Shown: positions 46,860 to 59,199 of the stretch, piece after piece | Position numbering within the stretch: the first letter of the stretch is position 1 | Layout of the letters: each line of letters starts with the position of its first letter | Source: Hygrophila difformis | Taxonomy: Eukaryota; Streptophyta; Magnoliopsida; Lamiales; Acanthaceae | Assembly (NCBI GenBank): GCA_030278955.1 | Contig: JAOANR010000009.1 | Location: 40,510,945-40,574,944, forward strand | Reading direction: 5' to 3' | DNA length: 64,000 nt | Program-made: the position numbers and the translations under genes | The notes under the pieces: generated by a model | The model's database searches: none | Seen by the model: only the letters and a program-made list of their open reading frames with translations | What the model was told of the DNA's origin: nothing

Positions 46860-48861
46860 TAGATGAAGCCTTCAAGACGGAAGACGAGACGAGGACAGTC
46901 CCAAGGGATGCTAGGAATTAGAGCATCACGAAACAAACTAAGTAAAACAAAAAAAGCAGTAACGGAAAGCACTAAAAGAACCAGTAAAGAAAGCATTAAA
47001 GAAAGCGATAAATAAAAGTACAGTACAAACAAAGACATTGTATTGAAATGTTTGGTGGTTGAGGAACCCAGATTACATCTTGAGTCTGATATTTATACAA
47101 TGTCTGGTGCCTGTTAGGCACCGGTTGGGGGAAAAAAATAAGGATGAATTCAAAAAAGGTTTTTCCCTTCTTTATTCTGGTACTGGCGCGGTTAAGGCTT
47201 CCGCGAGGGTGAGGAGAGTCTTTGCTCGGGGTGACGTCACCTCGTAACATACTGGAACCGCTTCCTCTAACTCGTGGTACTCGGGCAGTTATCGTGCTCG
47301 GGTATGGCTTTCTCCGGATTGCACCATTATTTAGGTAGGTTGTCTTGCACAGACGATGTCCCTCCGGGTCCATGGGCTGGTTTGGGCTATCTTATCTGCA
47401 TCAAGTCTAAAAATTGGGCCCTTATGCGAATTGGGCCTGGATATGTATGTGTGCTGGATTAATACAATTTTTATGTGTTAACAAATTGCCCTCCATTTTT
47501 TAGTGGAACACCTGGCCCCTTCTTTGGCCTTATCCGCTGAAAAAGTCTGATATCTCCTTCACTCGGGTTGTCTAATGATGACGCCCGTCATTCTAGGAGA
47601 TTTTGAATGGACGTTCGTTGGAATATGCAGATTCGTATCCATCCATTTTTGGTAACCACTGCACTCGTGCCTTTTTGGGGCAATTTTGCACAGAGAACGA
47701 TGTAACCTTTCACTGTTTGCAGAGGTTACGTGCAATTAATGGCTGTAACATTTAATCTATATTCAGTGGTATCAACCATTTGTTTGGCTATAAATACCAC
47801 TAAAAGGGTCATATTTCTATCCACTCAAACATGACCTTTGTTTCTTATTATCATCGTCTTCTTCCAAAACATCTGTTTATCCCAATACCTGGCTCATGTT
47901 TATTCTTCGAAAAGTTGTCCTTTGTAACTTTATGTTACTTTGTTATTACGGATTATGGGCTTCATAGCCATTTTCCAATCCTAGTTTCGATGATATTATA
48001 ATCACTGAATGGGTTTCTTCAACTGAAAACCGGGAAAACTCAGAAATATACTTTTCATAACTACCGGAGCGCTGGTACTCTGGTGTCAACATTCTAGAAA
48101 GGTGTTCCTGAGAGCGGATCCGCTATCTTACTGAACAAAAGGATCGCCCTCTTGCGACCGAGGCACCTCGTTGTAATCAGAAAAGCCACCCCTAGGTGTC
48201 GGAGACCAGAGAAGAGTTTCTCTGGCATGCCCTTGTGGAGGTGGTACTGGGCTCCCATATCGAGGAGGACGATCCGGTGCTGAGCGGGGCTCAGGCTGTT
48301 CTTACAGAGAATCCTTCCTGGAGGCGGCAGACAGGACACGAAGCTCAAACCTCGAGATCAAGACCCGTTCTTGGTCCTAATGACTCTGAGAGAGCTCTGA
48401 CTGTGGATTCACAAAGGAGTCGTCTTCCGCATGAAGATCTTCCCAAATAGACCATGTGTAACAAAACATGTAGTTTTGATACGCCCATTTTGTTGATCTC
48501 TTCCTTGTATTGCTCACTCGAATTGTAAAGCATTATCCCAAGCAGAAGGATAATACTTCTTTAGATATTTAGCGTTGATGTTTTGATGTACTAAACTTTC
48601 ATCATTGTCCATTAGTTGGTACGCACGTTGCTAAATACTTTGTTAATAATAAATGGTTCTTCTCAATTGAGGGACTATTTTCCAAACTCGTGATTCTTAA
48701 CTGTCAGTAATATTGTTTTCCAAACAAGATCACCTTCTTTTAAAGTTAATTAATTCACGAATTTTTATAATAACGGGCCAGTCTTTGGGCTTTCTGAGTA
48801 AGGTTATCAATCGCCATTAATCGGGCTGTGTCCGCTTGCTCTAATGTTGCATCATCGCTTC
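46860..48861 (-). mobile_element. Non-coding 3' part of a decayed Tat-lineage element
   Basis: Lies directly downstream (minus strand) of the integrase remnant at 48862. No coding sequence recognised. LTR ends could not be located, so the boundary is approximate. Confidence 0.45.
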
Positions 48862-50811
48862 CTAATATTGATCATCGGGAACTGATGCTTGGACAATAAT
48901 CCGCAGACTTGGAACTGACATTTCCAAAGGAAGAACTACATCTTGGCCATAAGTTAATTGATAAAGGGTAAAACCCGTGGCAGTACTCTTAAAATTCCTA
49001 ATAGCCCATAACGCTTCGGACAAGAGATCATGCCATTTTCGAGGGTTATCTTTTATCATTTTCTTTATGACCTAGATAATGTTCTTGTTTGTTGCTTCAT
49101 CTTGGCCATTGGCTTGTGGATAGTATGGCGAGGAATGCAACAACGGATCCCGAGTTCTTCCGTGTATTCGGCTATTCAGTTCCCAACGAACATTGTCCAT
49201 TGATCCGTTAGGGTAGAATGTGGTTCCCAAATCGATGTACGATGTGTTTGTCGATGAAGTCGACTATCACATCTTGGTTGAACCTCTTGAGCGAGATAAC
49301 TTCTACCTATTTGGTGAAATAATCAGTTGCCACTAGGATATATTCGTGACGTTTACTGGAAGGAGGAGTAATCCGACCAATCACTTCCATACCCCAATCC
49401 TTGAATAGCCAAGTCACTGTGCCTCTGACATGCCGAACAACCCTTTGCGAAGCGGATGCAATCGTTGAACATGGTTGGACAGTAATAGCCATATCGATGA
49501 AGTGTCCACCACATGTTCAAACCAGCACGATGAGCTTCGCATATTCCTTCATGAACTTCAACCATTGCAAGTTTGGCTTCGTTGGGGCCTAAGCATTTAA
49601 GCAGAACACCTTCCAAGGTTCTTTTACATAGAATTCCGTCCTCATATAAGAACCGTAGAGCTTTGGCTTTGATGCTCGAGTTATCCGGGCTTGAAGGATT
49701 CAGGAAGTAATCGATAATTTCCCTACGCCAGTCGTTCGGGACAACCAGGCTGTTCACATTATCGTCAACAGGGCACATCAAGATGTGGTCGGTTGAGGCT
49801 TGTCCTTCTGTCCTTCTTATGTCTAGAAGCAAGGACGCCACGACCAGATTGATTCTCGAAATCAATTCATAAAACCCTTAGTGAGTCTTATATCCCGAGG
49901 CATGTTGGGCCAAGTGGTTGGCCTCGTTATTGTCTTCTTGAGCTACGTACTCAAGGGATATGTCAGGAATTTGACCAAGTAATTCCAGGACTCTTTCTTG
50001 ATACCTTGACAAGCCTGAATGCTTGCATTGGTATGTTCCTACTACTTGGTTGAACACCAATTGAGAGTCCCACGAATCCTGACCGCTTTTGCCTTCCGTA
50101 GGACTAATGTTTCATGTCCGAGGACCAGAGCCTCATATTCGGCGGCATTGTTGGTCATCGGGCTTAACTCCAGAAATAATCTTATTTCTTCCCGGGCCAA
50201 GGAGTCTCCGGCCCCTGACTTGGAGCTAGTACTTGAACCGTCGAAGTATATGACCCATGGACGTATAGCAATATACATCTCATCATTGGACGATTCGAGC
50301 GTGTTCGGATGTTCGGCCAGGAAATCTGCAACTATCTGTCCCTTGACGGCCTTAATAGGCACATGTATCACGGCGAATGGTGCGAGTTTCAAGGCCCATT
50401 CCAAATCGACCCTTATGGATGGGTCTTCTTAGGATAAGCTTTACAAGGTCGAATTTGGAACGACCTCGGTTTCCCTTAGCAGCATATAATACTCCAGTTT
50501 CTTACACGCATATACTAAGGGGTAACATATCATCTCTGCGATGGAGTAGTTAACTTCGGGGCCAGCCAATATCTTACTTAAATAGTAGACAACCCTTTCC
50601 TTTCCATCGTCCCAATCTTGGGCGAGAAGACAACCGATGACATGACTCGAAAATGCCACATAAAGCTTAAGCTTCTTGTCCCTTTTGGGGCAAACCAATA
50701 CTGGTGGGTTGACCAATGCTTTTTTAATTTCATCAACTGCTTTTTGTTTAATTTCATCAACTGCTTTTTGTTGGGATTTCGCCCCATTCCACTTGTGAAC
50801 TCGTCACACCC
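48862..50811 (-). pseudogene. Tat-lineage Ty3/gypsy pol pseudogene
   Basis: Minus-strand fragments in correct order. A last piece of RT with the first RNase H (FSSHVIGCLLAQ, KKLEYYML) at 50441-50800. A second, archaeal-type RNase H (WVIYFDGSS, NNAAEYEAL) at 50042-50404, diagnostic of the Tat lineage. Integrase finger (AHRAG, CSACQRH) at about 49430-49530. Integrase core pieces (ILVATDYFTK, ALWAIRN) at 48862-49400. Stops and frameshifts separate them. RT is truncated at a junction near 50812, just after a ~21-bp direct repeat (AAAGCAGTTGATGAAATTAA) at about 50728-50775. Confidence 0.85.
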
Positions 50812-51139
50812 CGAAGAAGCTTCGTGATGAGGGAGGCGGTGGTGTGTGGGCCATGTGGCCGGAGTAATGGTGGCGAGATGGAGATGGAGGACGGAAATGG
50901 AGGAGGGAGATGGAGAGGATGGTGGTGGCGGAATAGGAGGCTGGAGGCTGGATGGAGGCCGGAGGCGGTGGCGGCTCGCCGGCAGCGGTGAGGCGCGGCT
51001 GGACGGAAGCGGCGGGTCTGGGAAGGATGGAGGAGACGAAGGCAGCTTTGGGGAGAGGCACATCCGATTGGAATGGTGGGCTTAAGCTGTGCCCCTTTTT
51101 TTTTATTACTAATTGGACTTGAGGAAATTTAATGTGCAC
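50812..51139 (-). other. GC-rich segment with an unrecognised open frame
   Basis: Abruptly GC- and purine-rich (GGTGGCGG words) between TE debris and AT-rich DNA. An open frame on minus (50804-51139) is serine/proline-rich and recognised as nothing. It may be a captured gene fragment or chance. Confidence 0.25.
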
Positions 51140-51339
51140 TTATAGCAATTTGATTGGGCCAAATTAACTAGTAGCTGGATTTAGGGAAATGGACTTGTAA
51201 TGTTTTTCTGTCACATAGCTACGTAAGTGTTTTAATTTAATTCCATTGATCAAATTTCATGATCTATATATTATTAAAACCATTAGTAGTCAACTAAGTC
51301 AATATTTAATGTGGTATTTCTATTCTAAATTTCCAATTT

Positions 51340-51960
51340 TCTTAAATTTTTGCATTTTCTATTAATTAAATTTAGATTTTTGTATTTGTTATTTATTTAC
51401 TACTATTTATTTATGTCAAAATATTTATTGATTTGGATATGGAAATCCTCATTTCCATTTTTAAAAAGATATGAAATTTTCAATTTATATGGAATTCCCA
51501 TAATTACCAATTTTAAAAGATTTAAAATTTGAAATTTTGTATATTTGCATTTTATTTATATTAGATTTTGGTTTTTTTTAATTTATTTATATTAGATTTT
51601 TGCACTTTTTATTCCAACAATTTTTATTCTTACACAATTTTCAGTTTTTAAAAGATATAAAATTTTTAACTTATATGGAATTCCTATAATTTTTAGCTTT
51701 TAAAGATTTCAAATTTCAATTTTGCATTTATTTATTTATTTTTTTTAGATTTTTGCATTGTATTATTATTTTAGATTTTTGTATTATTTATTTATTTATT
51801 TTAGATTTTGCATTATTTTATTAACACAATTTTCAGTTTTACAAAGATATGGAATTTTTAATTTATATGGAATCGAGATATGGTTTGACACATTGTTATT
51901 AATTGATTTTTTTATTCGAAATGTCAAAAAAAGAAAAGCGAGATATAAATAATGGGATGG
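51340..51960. repeat. AT-rich degenerate repeat
   Basis: About three loose units of TTTTTAAAAGATAT...TTATATGGAATTCC (near 51460, 51650 and 51840). Resembles 39816-40423 in reverse. Confidence 0.5.
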
Positions 51961-52009
51961 AATTAATATTGTTTATTTAAGTTACATAAAAAAATAATAA
52001 AAAGAAAAA

Positions 52010-52200
52010 ATTAAATAAGCTATCAGAGGGATGTGATTTCCATTTTTGGACCATAATGAGACGATTTGAACAAGATGCGGTCCGCTTTGGCCCTTTTTAT
52101 GGGTCCGACAGCCTTGTAGTGGCCCAAAATTGTAAATGAAAATAATGGCTAAAATCTGAAAATTGATAATTCTGATGGCCTAAAAAAATTATTATCTCTA
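52010..52200. repeat. Diverged 170-bp MITE
   Basis: GTGATTTCCATTTTTGGACC and GTGGCCCAAAATTG match the family at 36022 loosely. Confidence 0.4.
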
Positions 52201-52559
52201 AAAATAATTCAAAACGATTATAATTATTAAGGAAAATGTGAAAATTCATATTCTTTGGATAATTGGTTTAAAGTAAATTAATTATTTTCACAAAGCATAT
52301 TATAAATAAAAGAATTTGATGTATAAAAAGTTATTGGGAGTGCGAATGGATCCATTAGTATATAAAGGAAAATTTTATTTTTTAATCTATTTTTTAAGAA
52401 ATAATTCATTAGTCTATATTTTAACAGATTTGTAGTTGACGGAATAACAAATATAAATATAGCTTTTATTAGGAATTGAAAGGCTAATTGCCGCAAATTA
52501 TATAAGTTTACAAATTTTCTCTGGAATGCTGATACTGAATGAAGTTTTAACGTCTGAAA

Positions 52560-53498
52560 CATATAATCTATTGATGCTAGAACAGACATATTATAATAAG
52601 GAAGAAATAAAGGCGGGTCATGCTAAGCTATTATCTTTCTTGATTGATGAACGTAATAATGTTTATAATAAAATAATATCTGTAGTTGATAGTGATGATG
52701 TTTGATTTTTTTTTCTTTACAGTCGAAATGATAAGACATTTATTAATAATTTATCTAGAAAACATTATGTATAGCCCTTCGTGGAAGAGGTGATATGGTG
52801 CTGCCTGTAGCATCCAGTGGACTGCATATTCTAAATTTAGTATTCAACTAGATTGTGACGAGAATTCTACCTGCAAAAACTTACTCCTTAAAATTATTTA
52901 ACCTCTCTTCTCAATAAAACAAAACTCATTATTTGGGATGGAAATTCTTAATTGGTAGAATGATTATGAGCCAGTCTGAATTAACCAAATTATCCATTTG
53001 ATTTCAGAGGAAAAAATTCCATCTCGCAGTTTGTTTTACTATGACTATTTAAAAAAAAAAAACTCAATGTCAATTTTTAAAGAAAGTTGGGCTTTATTTT
53101 CAAAATAAGTTTTTACCCGTGTTAGTGATATGTTGCAAGATCTCGTGTCACTGGAAAGAGAGGATTCGAAGTAATATGTAATTAAGATGGATTAACTTAA
53201 GATACTACAAGAAATATTGTTTATAATGAAAATTATATGTGACAGAAATTTGCACAATGAATATTTCGTATACGCGATGGTAATTGGTAAAGCTGGTATT
53301 GATCTTGGAAATTTACAATTAGATGTGACATTTCCAGATGATAATTTTATCTAATATACGGAAGATCATATAGCGGTATTTGTTCAGAGTACTTATGTAA
53401 ATATAAACTGCAACACTTCCAATCCAGATATTTTTAAAGATAATGTTATACTAACTCATACCAATGATTGCTCATACGATCAATGATTACATCATGGA
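52560..53498 (+). pseudogene. Helitron PIF1-like helicase pseudogene, first part
   Basis: Translated pieces match the plant Helitron helicase. N-side: IDERNNVYNKII before the P-loop region (52640-52680), LRGRGDMVLPVASSG (52775-52815), FSIQLDCDENSTC (52838-52876) and LIIWD (52928-52942). A piece of the C-terminal end follows out of order (about 52990-53160). Then come the middle motifs FPDDNFI, VQSTYV and NVILTHTND (53330-53475). Several stops and frameshifts. The frame is interrupted at 53498 by the solo LTR and resumes at 58253. Confidence 0.85.
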
Positions 53499-56400
53499 TG
53501 TAATACCATAGAAATTGCCCGAAATATATATATGAATATATATTTTTGATTAATTCACTAAGTAGATTTTTAATCAAATCTATATATATTTATATGTTCA
53601 AATATTTGCTTAAAGATTAGTATATTATTTTCTAAAAAAACATACTTTGAAAAATTATATATATATTTGTCTTTTCAAATAAATATATGGATTTCAATAT
53701 CAAGTGTAATAAGTATATGGTTCATAGAATATTTTAAATCCATATACAAGTTTATATACACATATATATACCTTGGTCTTGAAATAATCTTTCCAAACAT
53801 GTACACATGTATATACATGAATATATTTACATGTTTAAATTATAATGAGAATTATCTATTTTCTATATATCCTTGATTAATCATTCTACCCATATTTTTT
53901 ATTATGGAATTATTCTAGAATGCCATAATATAATTGGGAATAATTTGACTATTGTTTGAAATTGTAGGGTGGAATATTAATCATATCTTGTCATTTTCAA
54001 ATAAGGAATATATTCCTTTTTGGAGCTATGTATAACTTACAAGATCACTTAATTTTTATTTTAGTATATATATAAATATATATACATATTATTCTTATTA
54101 TTATTATAAGGTATTGGGGCCACAATTAGAGTAATAAGGATTGAATTATGAAGTGATAAAGTCATTCACACCATTACCATTAGGATACAAGCTGACAGAA
54201 ATTTTTAGCTATAAGAATCGAATTATTTGACCTACCTACAGTGGGAATCACTTAAAGTGTTCAACACAAAAGTTGTTCCAAATTGTGTCTAGATTATGCA
54301 CGTCAAATTTTAGAATTTTTGGCCAAGCCATTTAGTCCCAGCATCTCTGTCTTTGGACATATACCATAGTGAGTGCCAACTTTGTTAGGTTGTGCATGTG
54401 ACTCCTATGTGACTTGTGACTTGTGACTTGTGTCTCCATGTGACTTGTGACTCCTATAACACTCTAGGGTGGATAGAAGTCTTGTGAGAATTTATTTAAT
54501 ACCCTCATTTAGCTACCAAAGGCAGCCATTTGGATTCCACTCCCATCATTGCAAATTTTAGAAAAAACTTGAGAAAGTGTTGGTGGGATTTATGAGTATT
54601 CTTCTAGTTGGTCAAGCAAGGAAGGCTTTCTTCAACATCCAATCTCTTCATCCAGTAGGTAAGGATGTCTTTAAGTTCACATATCTTGTTTAGATTGAGA
54701 TCCTTGGGTAGATAACTAAGAATCTCTCTCCATGTGTCCAAAACCTAGCTTTGTGGAGGAATAGCAATGGGGTTGTGGACTTTGGACATCCTAAAGGCTT
54801 GGATTTGAGAATTTCTTGATACCACTTCATAGATGGTAAGTTAGTGTTGTGCCTTTCAAATTTTAGAGCTTTTGGTTGAGTATTCATGGAGATACAACTC
54901 GAAATCCATTCCTTGTCAAATCTGTGATTTAGGGTTTCTTCAGGATAGTTTCTTTTGTTCATCTTTGTTCGTCTAGATCCGTTCGTTTTTGGGAAAACTG
55001 TTCTAAATGAAAAATGTTCCTAACACCTTGAATATGATCTCTGTAAATTTTCACAATTTTTGGACATGATTTGAGTGTCGAAAATTCATCTGGTATTTTC
55101 TGAAATCCTGTTGGCAGAATTCGTTTCATGGTGTACTCAGTTTTGTTGTTCATATTACTCCTACCTATGATCGTTTCCAATGGTTGATGTCTTCATGAAA
55201 GTTGTTCCTTTATGTGTCTAGATCATCGCTGTAAAATTTCATAATTTTTGGAGTATGTTTGGAATTGTTATGAATTTTTAAAGAGACTGTGGTCGAATGA
55301 ACAGTAGGATTTACACTCTTTGGAAAAGATGGATCTGAAATCATTTTTTTTAGGTCACTTAGAGTCCGATTTTGAAGAAGCCTATTTCTATGAAAAATGT
55401 TCATTTGGGTGTGTTCTAGCTCCTGTAAAAATTTCGGAATTTTTGAAAATGATTTGCTAAGTTTCCATATGCGATTTCTGAAACTGCCCAAAGGACTATT
55501 TTTGTCGGTAAATCGTACTTGTGTATTTCGATGATCTATGAGTCGAATGGCTCTCATTTTTGGAAATATGTGAAATCTGGACATGTGTGATTTTGTAAAG
55601 TGTAAAAGTATGGTTTTGAAACTTTGTAAGATATGATCGAGTGGGATGCTTTAATTATTTCTTGAGGGTAAGTGCACTTGGTGGAGCTCGTTGGGCCGCC
55701 CCCTCTTGTAGCCAAAACGGCAAATATGGTTATTATGGCTTAGTGATTGTAAGAGTCTATACTCCTAGATGTAAATCAGATTTCCTTATTGTTTTAAGAT
55801 CATAACCATCATCCTAACTTACGAATCTTCATATTCAAACACAAATCGGAGCCAAAGGAAGAATATATCGGGTGGAAGAGATTCGTTCGTGACATCCCGT
55901 GGATTCCGGACGACCTCGTGACCTCCTAGACATTATCCCCACTGTAAGTTAACCTTACTATGGTTTTGGGTGACTTAAAATGCAACCAAACATAGAGATT
56001 CAACTCAAGAAAATTTATAAAAATCTGTCAACAAGAGAAACCCTCAACGCAGCGTTTTCGTATGAATTTTTCGAACCTCTAAAGCTGCTCAAACAATAAA
56101 ACTCAAAACATAAAAAGTGTTCCTAAGACTTTGGTCTAGCCTCTGTAAAAATTTTAGAATTTTTCATGTTGTTTTGAAACCTGAAACCGACCCAAAACCG
56201 AAGAGTATCAAATCTGGATCTTAGAATCCTTGACAGAATTTTTATTCAAACTTGTTGGTTATTTTGACCTTGGATCTAGACCGATCTAGGATTGGTGTTG
56301 AACATAAGAATTGTAGATCTATGAGTCTTGAATACCTCTGTAAAATTTCATGCATTTTCATCAAGTTTTGATACCCCAAATCAAATCGGACATATTCTGC

Positions 56401-57016
56401 GTTTTAAAGAATTTTCAAAGGTTGACAGTTTTCTTAACCGAACTTGATGAGCATATTTCTATCATATCTAGTCCGATCCAATCTTTGAGTTCTAAACAAA
56501 AGTTGCATATAATCATGTCTAGTATATGCATATGAAATTTCAGAATTTTTGGAGATCATTTGATATGATAAAAAGTCAAATCTTTGAAAGGTGTCAAACC
56601 TGAATCCTAACAGCATACTATTTGAGTAGAAAACTTGATTTTTGACATGCTTCCTATCATTTTTCCGAAAAACTCAAAACATGAAAGTTGTTCATTGGGA
56701 TGTTTTTGAGCTACTGTGAAAATTTCAGATCAATCGCCTAAGAAATGGATTTTTAAACTGAAAAGGCGTAAACTGTGACATCGATCGGTTTTAACTTGTG
56801 AAATTTTGAAATTTTTAAACAACGATCGAAATCTTGTGATACGATAAAGCTATATTTTTGAAAATCCCGTTACACTAAAGTTGAAACAATATCGGTTACA
56901 TAAAATCAGGGGGTGAGTGCTCTGCAGGGTGCCCTCCTAATTGTGCATTTTGTGCCAAAACGGCAATGATATTACGCGCGAAAGATCGCCAAAACGGCAT
57001 CTTATATTTTTGGGCC

Positions 57017-57170
57017 TATCCTCTCGGGTGTATCCGTATGGGTTACTCGAGGCTCGACGGAGCGGTACTGGATATGGCGTATTTGGTCACAAGAGACCAA
57101 CTGCCTACCCTCTCGAGTGTATCCGTATGGGTTACTCGAGGCTCGACGGAGTGGTACTGGGTATGGCGTA
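57017..57170 (+). repeat. Direct duplication in the solo LTR
   Basis: CTCTCGGGTGTATCCGTATG...GGTACTGGATATGGCGTAT occurs twice (from about 57019 and 57111) with few changes. A separate 38-bp array follows. Confidence 0.85.
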
Positions 57171-57172
57171 TC

Positions 57173-57453
57173 GGCTGCGGCCGCCGGATCACCGGCTAAA
57201 ATGACATGTTACTTATGAAATTGGCTGAGGCCGCCGGATCACCGGCTATCTGTTACTATTGGCTGCGGCCGCCGGATCACCGGCTATCTGTTACTATTGG
57301 CTGCGGCCGCCGGATCACCGGCTAACTGTTACTATTGGCTGCGGCCGCCGGATCACCGGCTATCTAATATATTGTTGAAATGATGGCGTAACGGGAAATA
57401 TATTAAAAAGCTCAGATTTTATGAAATTGGCTGCGGCCGCCGGATTGCCGGCT
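57173..57453 (+). repeat. 38-bp tandem repeat with NotI sites
   Basis: Six units of GGCTGCGGCCGCCGGATCAC-type sequence at 57173, 57223, 57261, 57299, 57337 and 57430; the middle four are at an exact 38-bp period. Strongly GC-rich in an AT-rich LTR. Confidence 0.92.
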
Positions 57454-58252
57454 AAATTAAATAATGTTGAGATGGTGGCGTATCGGGAAGAATTTTTAAA
57501 AGCTCAAATTTTTTTTATTTACTTACTTACGACATTATTCATGTTTTTAAATCATGTCTTAAATAATTGCCCATGCTTAAGTTTTAACTATGAAATTAAT
57601 TGTTTATTTTAAGTATGCAATTATAATCGCATTTTTAAAATAAAACGTTTTTATGCATGACAAAAAGTCTTATCATAACTATGCCGTGCAAATCATTTTA
57701 CGATGAAAGTTGAATCATGATCACGTGAAAATCTTTATTTTAAATCATGCCATCTATTTCTTATTGGATGTTAAACTTAAATTGCGTTTTACCTACAAAC
57801 ATCTTTTTATTAAATATAATTAAAGGCTTTGAAACCCCTAACCCATGCTATGTGTTAACTTACTCAGCGCGTTTTTGCTGACCCAAACCATATATCTCCT
57901 TTTTCTTACAGAGTACGAAGAATATGCATCGTCATATGCATACATGGGAACATTAGGGGAAATCTTTATTTTAAATCCCTGCATTTAATTACGACTTGCA
58001 TGAACGGGCCTGTTTAACCCGTGTTTTGGCCATGTCGGCCCTTATACTTTATTTCCGCTGTACAACTTATATTTCCGCTGCAACTCTGATGTATTATTTT
58101 AAATTATTTACGAATGGGCTACTTGAATATTTAAATTCTGAAAAACCATAGCCTTGCATCTCTTTAGTGAGCTCGGAGAAACCGTGTCTTGCTAGGGAGG
58201 TGTGGCGGTGGCATCCCGGCCTGGGTTACCAAAACCGGGGTGTTACAATGGA

Positions 58253-58916
58253 ACATATATCTACAAATGAAAATGCATATATATATATATCAGTTCTAAT
58301 AATATTTATCAAGATGATGAAAGCATAAGTAAAGCCAATAAATTATTTTCACTGGAATATCTAAACACAATCAATTGTTCTGGATTACCGAAAAATATAG
58401 TTGAATGAGGGTTGCATAGTCATGCATCTTAGGAATATAGATCTATCAAATAAATTATGCAATGGACGTAGGTTGATCGTTACTAAGATGCAGAACCATA
58501 TAATTGAGATTAAATTAATTTTCGAGAAACCATGAAAATAGAAAATTATTGATTGGTAGACTAAAATGAGCCTATCTGATTTAATCAAATTCCCCATTCG
58601 ATTTCAGATGAGAAAATTCTCACCCGCGATTTGTTTTGCTATGATTATAAACAAAAGTCAATGTCAATCTTCAAAGAATATTGGACTTTATCTTCCTAAA
58701 CCAGTTTTTAGCCATTAACAGTTATGTTGCAACATTTCTGTCACTAGCAAGATGTGACTTAAAGTATTAAAATACAATTAAGAATGATTAACTCAACATC
58801 CCACAAGAAATGTTTATAATGAAATTTATATATGACAAAAAATTTGCAAAATTGATACTTGATGTAGGTGATGGTAAAGCTGTTATTGATTTTGGAGATG
58901 TACAATCATGTAACAT
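58253..58916 (+). pseudogene. Helitron PIF1-like helicase pseudogene, second part
   Basis: Continues after the solo LTR: YLNTINCSGLP (58357-58390), LCNG (58458-58468), the C-terminal FPIRFQMRKF..FAMIINKSQ and GLYLPKPVFSH (58590-58715), then a tail like VYNEIY. The middle motif FAKLILDVGDG and IPDNYF then recur (58838-58930), as at 53255-53350. The C-terminal and middle parts have thus been tandemly duplicated. Stops and shifts throughout. Confidence 0.82.
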
Positions 58917-59199
58917 CCCGGATAATTATTTCATAATTATTTGAGTTAATTATGATTAATTAATAAAAAATTGGGCCATTGCATAAATTAAATTAGTGTG
59001 CAAATAAATTGATTGGCAACATGTGTATGAAGACATCAAAGAGTTATAAAGAGCCCAACCCATTAAAATTAGTAGTGAAAGACAAGCCCAATCATCATTA
59101 AGGAAGAAATATAGTATTGGAGTTGTGGAGGGGTCAAAGTGCAATTAATGAATTGCTAATAGGTCCTTTGACCTTAAATTGGGGGAAATTAGAGATAAC
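58917..59199. other. Intergenic, possible LTR start
   Basis: TGTAACATCCCGG at 58909 followed by TTAATTATGATTAATTAAT resembles a Tekay LTR start, but no matching end or TSD was found. No gene. Confidence 0.35.

Larger units (their letters stand above)
53499..58247 (+). mobile_element. Solo LTR, 4749 bp, Tekay-like
   Basis: Begins TGTAATACC and ends GGGGTGTTACA, flanked by a perfect ATGGA duplication (53494-53498 and 58248-58252). It has no primer site, coding region or second LTR between them. Its end (minus strand TGTAACACCCCGG) resembles the LTR edge of element 3, and its body shares motifs with that LTR and with 62783-64000. Formed by recombination between two LTRs of a former full element. 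Very long for a single LTR. Confidence 0.88.

Noticed and set aside
57173..57453. Regular repeats suggesting a CRISPR-like array
   Set aside because: Spacers are not unique, units are contiguous 38-mers, and the context is a plant LTR.
58909..58935. LTR start TGTAACATCCCGG
   Set aside because: Attractive by similarity, but no matching LTR end, partner or TSD was found, and the first bases also fit the helicase frame.
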